Made by a program: the position numbers and the translations under genes. This document shows, in pieces, positions 18,305-25,667 of a stretch of DNA of 64,000 bases (within the stretch, counting starts at the first letter, position 1; each line of letters opens with the position of its first letter). Origin of the DNA: Streptomyces sp. NBC_01716. Lineage in GTDB: Bacteria; Actinomycetota; Actinomycetes; Streptomycetales; Streptomycetaceae. The stretch lies in the NCBI RefSeq assembly GCF_036248275.1, contig NZ_CP109181.1, positions 5,952,001-6,016,000 of the forward strand, given 5' to 3'. The notes under the pieces are model-generated. The model was not told where the DNA came from and ran no database searches. It saw only the letters and a list, made by a program, of their open reading frames with translations.

Positions 18305-19432
18305 GTGACAGTGGCAAGGCAGCACGTAACGGAAGCCCGCAGGATCGTCGTCAAGGTTGGGTCGTCCTCGCTCACCACCGCCTCCGGTGGGCTCGACGCC
18401 GATCGGGTCGACGCCCTCGTCGACGTACTCGCCAAGGCCCGCAGCGGCGGCGAGAAGGAGATCGTTCTCGTCTCCAGCGGCGCCATCGCCGCCGGGCTCG
18501 CCCCGCTCGGCCTCGCCCGCCGGCCCCGGGACCTCGCCCGCCAGCAGGCGGCGGCCAGCGTCGGGCAGGGGCTGCTCGTCGCGCGCTACGCCTCGTCCTT
18601 CTCGCGTTACGGACTGCGCGTCGGCCAGGTCCTGCTCACCACCGACGACACCAGCCGCCGCTCCCACTACCGCAACGCCTACCGCACCCTCGACCAGCTG
18701 CTCACCATGGGCACCGTCCCGGTCGTCAACGAGAACGACACCGTCGCCACCGAGGAGATCCGCTTCGGCGACAACGACCGGCTGGCCGCGCTCGTCGCAC
18801 ACCTCGTCCGCGCCGATCTGCTCGTCCTGCTCTCCGACGTCGACGGCCTGTACGACGGCGACCCCAGCAAGCCGGGCAGCTCACGGATCGAGCGCGTCGA
18901 CGGCCCCGCCGATCTGGTCGGCGTCTCCATGGGCAGCGCGGGCAAGGCGGGGCTCGGTACCGGCGGCATGGTCACGAAGGTCGAGGCGGCCAGGATCGCC
19001 GCCGCCGCCGGCATCCCCGTCGTACTGACGTCGGCCGGCCGCGCGGGCGACGCCCTCGCCGGCCGCGACACGGGTACGTACTTCGGCCGAACCGGCCGCC
19101 GGTCCGCCGACCGGCTCCTCTGGCTCGCCCACGCGTCGACCCCGCAGGGCGCGCTGACCCTCGACGACGGCGCCGTACGGGCCGTCGTCGAGCGCCGCAC
19201 CTCGCTGCTGCCCGCCGGAATCGCCGCGGTGGAAGGGGAGTTCAGCGCGGGGGACCCGGTCGAACTGCGTGACACGGCGGGCCGGGCCGTGGCCCGCGGT
19301 CTCGTCAACTTCGACGCCAAGGAGATCCCTCAGCTCCTCGGCCGCTCCACCCGGGATCTGGCGCGCGAACTGGGACCCGCGTACGAGCGGGAGGTCGTAC
19401 ACAGGGACGATCTGGTCATCCTGCATCCTTGA
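18305..19432 (+). CDS. proB: glutamate 5-kinase
   Basis: A 375-residue ProB, which phosphorylates glutamate in the first step of proline synthesis. The kinase domain (1-255) has RRIVVKVGSSSLT, LVSSGAIAAGLAPLG, VNENDTVATEEIRFGDND and the GTGGMVTKVEAA segment. The PUA domain (about 275-375) begins GALTLDDGAV. GTG 18305 gives an N terminus of family length. proA follows after one small gene rather than directly, the usual Streptomyces arrangement. Confidence 0.96.
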   Translation: MTVARQHVTEARRIVVKVGSSSLTTASGGLDADRVDALVDVLAKARSGGEKEIVLVSSGAIAAGLAPLGLARRPRDLARQQAAASVGQGLLVARYASSFSRYGLRVGQVLLTTDDTSRRSHYRNAYRTLDQLLTMGTVPVVNENDTVATEEIRFGDNDRLAALVAHLVRADLLVLLSDVDGLYDGDPSKPGSSRIERVDGPADLVGVSMGSAGKAGLGTGGMVTKVEAARIAAAAGIPVVLTSAGRAGDALAGRDTGTYFGRTGRRSADRLLWLAHASTPQGALTLDDGAVRAVVERRTSLLPAGIAAVEGEFSAGDPVELRDTAGRAVARGLVNFDAKEIPQLLGRSTRDLARELGPAYEREVVHRDDLVILHP

Positions 19433-19577
19433 CGTACGCCTGAAACGGCTGAAAGTCCGGTTTTTTGGAAGGGACCTTTACCGAAACCACCCCATGCCCC
19501 GCCCAGGGCTGGTCAACTTTGTCTCAGGGGTTAGAGGCGGGGTAGCAGTACGACGAAGCAGCAACAGGAGGCCGCCG

Positions 19578-20108
19578 GTGAGACGAACGCGCCCGGGGGC
19601 GGGGTCCCTCGGGTCAGGAGGAGGCACCTTGCACGCCCGGAGGGCCGCGGGGGAAGAACGGACGCTGACCAGCGTCGGAGCCGGGGCGGACTTCGACGAC
19701 TTCGACGACGTGGAGGATCCGGGCACGTCCCGGCAGACCCAGTCGCGCCGCGGTGAGGACCGCGCGGTGTCGAAGCTGTGGCACATCACGCTCAGCGTGT
19801 CGGGTTCGCAGGCGCCGCTCACCGAGGTCAGACGGGGCCTCGAACAGCTCGCCCACGACCATCCGTTCCTGCTGACCAGCAGATACGCCAACGACCACGC
19901 GGAGATCCGCTACTGGGAAGAGGCCAGGGATCTGCACGACGCCGCGGCGGTCGCGCTACGGCTCTGGGGCGAGCACCGGTCGAGCGCCAAGCTCCCGCCC
20001 TGGGAGATCGTCGGCCTGGAGGTCATCGACCGCGAGACGTACCACCTGCGGATCGCGGAGGGCTACGGTCCGCCGCCGGCGGCGCCGGTGGGCGTCCACC
20101 CGTTCTGA
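19578..20108 (+). CDS. conserved actinobacterial protein of unknown function
   Basis: A 176-residue soluble protein between proB and proA. The conserved part is the C-terminal 110 residues: KLWHITLSVSGSQAPLTEVR, then HPFLLTSRYANDHAEIRYWE and LPPWEIVGLEVIDRETYHLR. The N-terminal half is low in order, basic then acidic (DFDDFDDVED). GTG 19578 has AGGAGG seven bases upstream. A TTG at 19629, also with an AGGAGG, is a close alternative giving 159 residues. I recognise no catalytic motif. Its place between two proline genes suggests co-expression, not function. Confidence 0.75.
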   Translation: MRRTRPGAGSLGSGGGTLHARRAAGEERTLTSVGAGADFDDFDDVEDPGTSRQTQSRRGEDRAVSKLWHITLSVSGSQAPLTEVRRGLEQLAHDHPFLLTSRYANDHAEIRYWEEARDLHDAAAVALRLWGEHRSSAKLPPWEIVGLEVIDRETYHLRIAEGYGPPPAAPVGVHPF

Positions 20109-20248
20109 CGGCAAGGACAACAGCAAGGGCGACGGCGGGGCGAGGGCAGGGGCGACGGCCGGGGCCGCCCTACACGGTGAAGGCCGCGGCCGTCTCGCAG
20201 TACGGGATACGGGGGAAGTGCCCGCAGCGCGCGCATTACTCTGCGGGC

Positions 20249-21541
20249 ATGACCTCGCTCTCGCCGTACGACAACCTGACACCGGTCACCAGGACCGCCT
20301 ACCGCGCCCGCTCCGCAGCCGCCGATCTCGCCCCACTGCCGCGCTCGGTCAAGGACGACGCACTGCTGGCGATCGCCGACGCTCTTGAGGTCCGTACGCA
20401 GGAGATCATCAAGGCGAACGGTGAGGACATCGCGCGTGCCAGGGAAGCGGGCACCAGCGAGGCGATCATCGACCGGCTGACCCTCACGCCCGAGCGCGTG
20501 CGGGCCATCGCCGCCGACGTACGGGACGTGGCCGCGCTGCCCGACCCGGTCGGCGAGGTCGTGCGCGGCTCGACGCTGCCCAACGGGATCGACCTGCGCC
20601 AGGTCCGGGTCCCGCTCGGCGTCGTCGGGATCATCTACGAGGCCCGCCCCAACGTCACCGTGGACGCCGCGGCGCTCTGTCTGAAGTCCGGCAACGCCGT
20701 GCTGCTGCGCGGCTCGTCCTCCGCGTACGCCTCCAACACCGCGCTCGTGCGCGTGCTGCGCGACGCCGTCGGCGGGGCCGGGCTGCCGGCCGACGCCGTC
20801 CAGCTCGTGCCCGGTGAGAGCCGTGACTCCGTACGTGAACTGATGCGCGCCCGCGGCCTGGTCGACGTCCTGATCCCGCGCGGCGGCGCCTCACTGATCC
20901 GTACGGTCGTCGAGGAGTCCACCGTCCCCGTCATCGAGACCGGCACCGGCAACTGCCATGTCTACGTGGACGCCGAGACCGATCTCGACATGGCCGTCGA
21001 CATCCTCATCAACTCCAAGGCCCAGCGCCCCAGCGTCTGCAACGCCGCCGAGACGCTCCTGGTCCACCAGGACATCGCCGCCGCGTTCCTGCCGCGCGCG
21101 CTGGACGCGCTCGCCGCCGCCGGGGTCACCGTCCACGCGGACGAGCGGGTGCTGGAGTACGCGCAGACGGCGGGCGGCACCGAGGCCACCGTCGTGGCGG
21201 CGACCGCCGAGGACTGGGAGACCGAGTACCTGTCGTACGACATCGCCGCTGCCGTGGTCGACTCGCTGGAGAGCGCCGTCGCGCACATCCGGCTCTGGTC
21301 CTCCGGGCACACCGAGGCCATCGTCACCACCTCACAGGCGGCGGCCCGCCGTTTCACCCAGTTGGTCGACTCCACGACCGTCGCCGTCAACGTGTCGACG
21401 CGGTTCACCGACGGCGGCCAGTTCGGCTTCGGCGCCGAGATCGGCATCTCCACGCAGAAGCTGCACGCGCGCGGCCCGATGGGGCTGCCCGAGCTGACCT
21501 CGACCAAGTACATCGTGACCGGCGACGGTCACACACGGTAG
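20249..21541 (+). CDS. proA: gamma-glutamyl phosphate reductase
   Basis: A 430-residue ProA of the aldehyde dehydrogenase superfamily, which reduces glutamyl-5-phosphate in proline synthesis. Recognisable segments are QVRVPLGVVGIIYEARPNVT, GNAVLLRGSSSAYASN, LIPRGGASLI, the catalytic cysteine region QRPSVCNAAETLLV, and the end FGFGAEIGISTQKLHARGPM. ATG 20249 gives the normal length. The 140 bases upstream contain no gene. Confidence 0.96.
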   Translation: MTSLSPYDNLTPVTRTAYRARSAAADLAPLPRSVKDDALLAIADALEVRTQEIIKANGEDIARAREAGTSEAIIDRLTLTPERVRAIAADVRDVAALPDPVGEVVRGSTLPNGIDLRQVRVPLGVVGIIYEARPNVTVDAAALCLKSGNAVLLRGSSSAYASNTALVRVLRDAVGGAGLPADAVQLVPGESRDSVRELMRARGLVDVLIPRGGASLIRTVVEESTVPVIETGTGNCHVYVDAETDLDMAVDILINSKAQRPSVCNAAETLLVHQDIAAAFLPRALDALAAAGVTVHADERVLEYAQTAGGTEATVVAATAEDWETEYLSYDIAAAVVDSLESAVAHIRLWSSGHTEAIVTTSQAAARRFTQLVDSTTVAVNVSTRFTDGGQFGFGAEIGISTQKLHARGPMGLPELTSTKYIVTGDGHTR

Positions 21542-21611
21542 CCGGGAGGGGAATCCCGGGGAATCTGCACGGTCTCTGCCGAAAACGTCCTCCCCGGTCT
21601 ACTCTGAGAAG

Positions 21612-22208
21612 GTGCCGGACGACGTGGGGGGCAAGCCGTTCCCGGACGGCTGGGAGCCTGACGACGACCGCGGAGGCGCGGACGAGGACTTCGCCTCCGT
21701 GGTGTTCGACGAGGAATTCATCCGGTCCGCACCCATTCATGAACCGACCGCCGTGGAGCGGCTGCTGGCCGCCGCGCAGGCGCGCGCGGACGCCGAGGCG
21801 GCCCGCGCCCGGCCCTACGGCGGCCCGCCGGACGACGAGCGTTACGAGGACGGCTACGGCCCGTCGGGCGAGTACGCCGACGAGCGGCTGTACGGCGGCG
21901 CGTACGACCCGGACGACCCCGACGGCGACTTCGGCCCGTACGGCCGCCACGGCGGCTCTCTGCGTCCCTACCGTGGCCGCGCCCGCTGGCACCGGCCCGT
22001 CGCCTGGGTCCTCGCCGTCGTGATGGGCATCGGGATGGTCGCTCTCGCGTTCACGGCCGTCTACCGCGGGGCGTCGGGCAACCGTCAGGACCGGGTGCCG
22101 CCGCCCGCCACGACCGGCGTCGACGCGTCGCGCGGCGGAGACGGGCCCACGACCTCGACGGAGTATTCGGTCCCCAAGGTCTCGGCCGTGCCGCGCAGCA
22201 CGCCCTGA
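21612..22208 (+). CDS. single-pass membrane protein with acidic cytoplasmic N terminus
   Basis: A 198-residue protein starting at GTG 21612. The first 130 residues are acidic and Tyr/Gly/Pro-rich. One transmembrane helix follows (HRPVAWVLAVVMGIGMVALA, about 140-160), with a short outer tail. Residues about 25-60 carry DEDFASVVFDEEFIRSA, then a Glu-Arg-Leu-Leu helix. The same motif opens the next gene (22337), so the two are related at the N terminus. No enzyme domain is visible. Position next to the M48 protease and LCP protein suggests an envelope or spore-wall role, which is inference. Confidence 0.8.
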   Translation: MPDDVGGKPFPDGWEPDDDRGGADEDFASVVFDEEFIRSAPIHEPTAVERLLAAAQARADAEAARARPYGGPPDDERYEDGYGPSGEYADERLYGGAYDPDDPDGDFGPYGRHGGSLRPYRGRARWHRPVAWVLAVVMGIGMVALAFTAVYRGASGNRQDRVPPPATTGVDASRGGDGPTTSTEYSVPKVSAVPRSTP

Positions 22209-22336
22209 ATCGCCTTCGGCGCCCCCGGAAGCCTCGCGCGTACCCCGAAAAGCGCTCTCCGACGCCCCCCGACCCATGTCGTTCTTGGGGACGGCGTCCG
22301 AGTTTATGTTCGGCCGAGCCGACCTAACCTGAAGGT

Positions 22337-23431
22337 ATGGCAGGGCGCGGAGACCCACCCGAGGGCACGCCTGAGGGAACCCCCGGCGGTGGCGAGGACG
22401 AATTCCGATCCGTCGTCTTCGACGAATCGTTCGTCCGTGCTGCCCGGCTCCAGGAGTTCTCAGCCCGGGAGCGGATGGGCGACAACTCCCATGCCGTACG
22501 CCGACGCGCCCCCGCCGAGAGGTCCCGCGCCGGCTCGCTGACTCCCCGCAGGGGATCGGTCCAGGCGCTGCTGCTGGTGCTGGTGGTCGCCGTGGCCTTC
22601 GGCACCGCCGTCTATGTGGGTGTACGGCCCCCGTACCGGCCGCCGTTCACCCGGTCGGCGGAACCGCTGCGTATGACGGTCATCCCGCTCGCCCCCGCCG
22701 GAGAGGTGCCGGGCGACGACCCCAAGAGTCTGCTGCGGCGCAGTCCCGCCGCGGAGTTCGGCACGGGTGCCTCCGGCATCCCACTGCCGCTGGCGCGCCG
22801 CACACCGCACTTCACGGAGAACGAGGTGATGGCCGCGCTGGCCACCGCCAAGGACTATCTCGTGGCCTCGTCCCTCGACCCGGACGTCCTCACCGGCACG
22901 CAGCGGCGCTCGGTGCGGATGATGCTGGACCCGGGGCAGCTCGCCCAGTTCGACCAGACCTTCGCCGAGCCCGCCGACGACGGCAGACACGCTCCCGCGG
23001 GCTGGCTGGTGCGTTTCGACCCTTCGAGGGTGGCGCTCGCCGAGTCGGCCGTCCGGGTCAGGGGCACGCTGCGGTTCGCGGAGTCGGCGCCCGGCACGAT
23101 CGACGTGCTCTCGGACCACACCTTCGTCTACGCGCTGAAACCGGCCGGGAAGCCGGCGCGGGAGGACGCGTCGCTCTTCACCGTCCGGCGGACCCTGCAC
23201 TTCCGGCTCGACCGCGAGGACCTGCCCCGGCATCAGGCCGAGTTGGTGACCAGTGAGATACAGGCAGGACCGCAGGCCTGCTCGAAAGAGCCCCCGACCA
23301 CCCTGAGGCCCCTGCTGGCCGGGGCCAGGGCGACGCCCGCAGGACCGGCGGGCACCGATCCGTACGTGAAGGGACCGCCTTCCGCCGGGCTGTGCGGCGT
23401 CCTCGACAACAACGCACAGCCCCGCGGCTGA
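22337..23431 (+). CDS. single-pass membrane protein, paralogous N-terminal motif
   Basis: A 364-residue protein. The cytoplasmic part (1-72) holds EDEFRSVVFDESFVRAARLQ and FSARERM, matching the motif of the gene before it. A transmembrane helix lies at about 75-95 (VQALLLVLVVAVAFGTAVYV). An extracytoplasmic domain of about 260 residues follows, including FTENEVMAALATAKDYLVAS, RRSVRMMLDPGQLAQF, PSRVALAESAVRVRG and HTFVYALKP. It has the look of an exported binding domain with mixed helix and strand. I do not recognise the fold. It starts at ATG 22337, 128 bases after the previous stop. Confidence 0.82.
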   Translation: MAGRGDPPEGTPEGTPGGGEDEFRSVVFDESFVRAARLQEFSARERMGDNSHAVRRRAPAERSRAGSLTPRRGSVQALLLVLVVAVAFGTAVYVGVRPPYRPPFTRSAEPLRMTVIPLAPAGEVPGDDPKSLLRRSPAAEFGTGASGIPLPLARRTPHFTENEVMAALATAKDYLVASSLDPDVLTGTQRRSVRMMLDPGQLAQFDQTFAEPADDGRHAPAGWLVRFDPSRVALAESAVRVRGTLRFAESAPGTIDVLSDHTFVYALKPAGKPAREDASLFTVRRTLHFRLDREDLPRHQAELVTSEIQAGPQACSKEPPTTLRPLLAGARATPAGPAGTDPYVKGPPSAGLCGVLDNNAQPRG

Positions 23432-23460
23432 TCCCTGTCCGGGCGCCGGCGGCCCGGACG

Positions 23461-23513
23461 CTTCCCGTCGCCTACTTCCCGTCGCCTACTTCCCGTCGCC
23501 TACTTCCCGTCGT
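23461..23513. repeat. 14-bp tandem repeat at the 3' end of the M48 protease gene
   Basis: The unit CTTCCCGTCGCCTA occurs three times in a row (23461-23502) with a partial fourth (23503-23511). The last full unit carries the TAG stop of the minus-strand protease gene at 23500-23502, so the repeats lie mostly in its 3' untranslated region. Confidence 0.9.
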
Positions 23514-24624
23514 CGGCGGGCTTGGCGCCGTTGCCGTTGGCACTGTCGCCGCCGCTGCTTCCGCTGCCGCCGCCCGCGTTGCCCGACGAGCCGCCCGTGA
23601 ACCTGTCCCGGAGCTTGCCGCCGAGGTCCCCCGCGCCGCCGGCGATGTCGCCGACCAGCTTCATCAGCGGGTCCTTGCTGGTGCGGACCGAGTCCGCGTA
23701 GTGCGAGGCGGAGTCACGGATCGAGTCGCTGACGGACGTGTCCTTGTCCTCCGTACGACGTGGGTAGTGCCCGTCCATGATCCGCTGGAAGTCGCGGCTC
23801 TCGCCCCACTTCTTCAGCTCGGCGGCGCGCACCGTCGTGAACGGGTGCGTACGCGGCAGCACGTTCAGGATCTTGAGCACGGAGTCCCGCAGATCGCCCG
23901 CCTCCTCGTACTCCCGCGCCTGCTCCAGGAACGCGTCGACGTTCATCTCGTGCAGATGATTGCCGCCCGCGATCTTCATCAGGCCGCGCATCGACGCCTG
24001 GGGGTCCTGGCCGACCAGCAGCCCCGCCCGGTCCGCGGACAGCTCCGACTTGCGGAACCACTCGCGCAGCGCCGACACGATCGCCATGATCGCGACATTG
24101 CCGAGCGGGATCCAGGCGACCTTGAGCGCGATGTTCGTGAGGAACAGCAGTATCGTCCGGTAGACGGAGTGCCCGGACAGCGCGTGGCCCACCTCGTGGC
24201 CGACGACCGCCCGCATCTCCTCCTCGTCCAGCAGCTCGACGAGACCCGTGTTGATCACGATGATCGGCTCGTCGAGACCGATGCACATGGCGTTCGGCGT
24301 CGGGTTCTGCGCGACGTACATCGTGGGGACCTTCTCCAGGTCCAGGATGTAACAGGCGTCCAGCAGCATCGTGTGCAGATGCGCGAACTGCACGTCGCTG
24401 ACGCGCACCGAGTCGGAGAGGAAGAGCAGCCGCAGGCTGCGCTCCGGCAGCAGGCCGCTCATCGCCTTGAAGACCGTGTCGAAACCGCTCAGCTTGCGCA
24501 GCGCGACCAGGGCGGAGCGGTCCGCGGGATGTTCGTACGCCCGTGAGGAGATACCGGGGAATCGCTTGCGCTGCCTGCTCGGCACGTTCTCGCGACTGGC
24601 TGCGTCGTGGCTGTCTTCGGTCAT
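23500..24624 (-). CDS. M48-family zinc metalloprotease
   Basis: A 374-residue protease of the HtpX/Ste24-related M48 family. The zinc site is AVVGHEVGHALSGHS (HExxH), and the third ligand is probably in SELSADRAGLL about 70 residues later. Upstream is MYVAQNPTPNAMCIGL, the family's edge strand. A hydrophobic helix (TILLFLTNIALKVAWIPLGN) next to HExxH places it at the membrane. The last 60 residues are a Gly/Ser-rich tail. Start ATG 24624. It lies among membrane and wall-polymer genes, but M48 proteases usually serve membrane-protein quality control. Confidence 0.88.
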   Translation of the reverse strand: MTEDSHDAASRENVPSRQRKRFPGISSRAYEHPADRSALVALRKLSGFDTVFKAMSGLLPERSLRLLFLSDSVRVSDVQFAHLHTMLLDACYILDLEKVPTMYVAQNPTPNAMCIGLDEPIIVINTGLVELLDEEEMRAVVGHEVGHALSGHSVYRTILLFLTNIALKVAWIPLGNVAIMAIVSALREWFRKSELSADRAGLLVGQDPQASMRGLMKIAGGNHLHEMNVDAFLEQAREYEEAGDLRDSVLKILNVLPRTHPFTTVRAAELKKWGESRDFQRIMDGHYPRRTEDKDTSVSDSIRDSASHYADSVRTSKDPLMKLVGDIAGGAGDLGGKLRDRFTGGSSGNAGGGSGSSGGDSANGNGAKPADDGK

Positions 24625-24818
24625 TGAATTCCCCTGTCCGTACGAGTCACCGGCTCGTCCCCCTGCCGGACCCCACCGTATGCGCTGCGACTACGGTTGT
24701 GCGGGGCCGCTGCGCGCCGTCGTCGACTTCAACGTCCGAGTCGGCGTGAGGGTGCCCGACGGGCCCGCATACGATGTGCGCGAAGTCTCCGCTCCCGATC
24801 GAATAGGTCCTGCCGAAG

Positions 24819-24983
24819 ATGAGCCTCTACAGCACCGCAGCCAGCATGGTCACCGTCGCCGCCGAGGGCAGCGAGCACGGAGGCAGCCACGAGAGCCTCA
24901 GCGCGTACCTCATCGGTGGCGGCGCGCTGTTCGCGCTGCTTCTGGCGCTGTGGATCACCACCCGCTTCAACCGCGACCGCTGA
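24819..24983 (+). CDS. 54-residue membrane protein upstream of nadD
   Basis: A short gene reading MSLYSTAASMVTVAAEGSEH, then a Gly/His/Ser stretch, one membrane helix (YLIGGGALFALLLALWI) and a basic end TTRFNRDR, so the C terminus is inside. No good ribosome-binding site precedes ATG 24819. TACGAT at 24770-24775 could be the -10. It ends 38 bases before nadD. I recall a similarly small membrane protein at this place in other Streptomyces. Function unknown. Confidence 0.75.
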   Translation: MSLYSTAASMVTVAAEGSEHGGSHESLSAYLIGGGALFALLLALWITTRFNRDR

Positions 24984-25021
24984 GACGGGGCCGTTACGCC
25001 GTGCCAGTAGGCTCCGCAGGC

Positions 25022-25648
25022 ATGGGAAATCAGGCAGCGCCGGTGGGCGCGGGACAGAACGGCAGACGCCGTCTCGGGGTGATGGGCGGGACGTTCGACC
25101 CGATCCACCACGGGCACCTGGTGGCGGCCAGCGAGGTGGCCGCGCTGTTCAACCTCGACGAGGTGGTGTTCGTACCGACGGGACAGCCGTGGCAGAAGAG
25201 CCACTCGGCGGTCTCGCCGGCGGAGGACCGGTATCTGATGACGGTCATCGCGACGGCTTCCAACCCGCAGTTCTCGGTCAGCCGTATCGACATCGACCGT
25301 GGCGGCAAGACCTACACCACCGATACGCTGCGGGACCTGCACTCCCTGCACGGCGACGCGGATCTCTTCTTCATCACCGGCGCTGACGCGCTGTCCCAGA
25401 TCCTCAGCTGGCGGGACGCCGAAGAGCTGTTCGCGCTGGCCCACTTCATCGGTGTCACCCGCCCCGGACACGATCTGACGGACGACGGACTGCCCAAGGG
25501 CGGCGTCTCGTTGGTGGAGGTTCCCGCGCTGGCCATCTCGTCGACCGACTGCCGGGCAAGGGTCGCGCAGGGTGATCCGGTCTGGTATCTGGTGCCGGAC
25601 GGCGTGGTGCGCTACATCGACAAGCGGCAGTTGTACCGCGGCGAATGA
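25022..25648 (+). CDS. nadD: nicotinate-nucleotide adenylyltransferase
   Basis: A 208-residue NadD that adenylates nicotinate mononucleotide in NAD synthesis. The nucleotidyltransferase signature is GVMGGTFDPIHHGHLVAASE (with the HxGH motif), followed by FVPTGQPWQK, YTTDTLRDLH, FITGADALSQILSW, and the C-terminal ISSTDCRARVAQG region. ATG 25022 adds about 19 residues before the first strand. The following LCP gene starts 19 bases after the stop, and rsfS follows, a common actinobacterial order. Confidence 0.95.
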   Translation: MGNQAAPVGAGQNGRRRLGVMGGTFDPIHHGHLVAASEVAALFNLDEVVFVPTGQPWQKSHSAVSPAEDRYLMTVIATASNPQFSVSRIDIDRGGKTYTTDTLRDLHSLHGDADLFFITGADALSQILSWRDAEELFALAHFIGVTRPGHDLTDDGLPKGGVSLVEVPALAISSTDCRARVAQGDPVWYLVPDGVVRYIDKRQLYRGE

Positions 25649-25667
25649 GCCACGGAGAGGGGCACCG

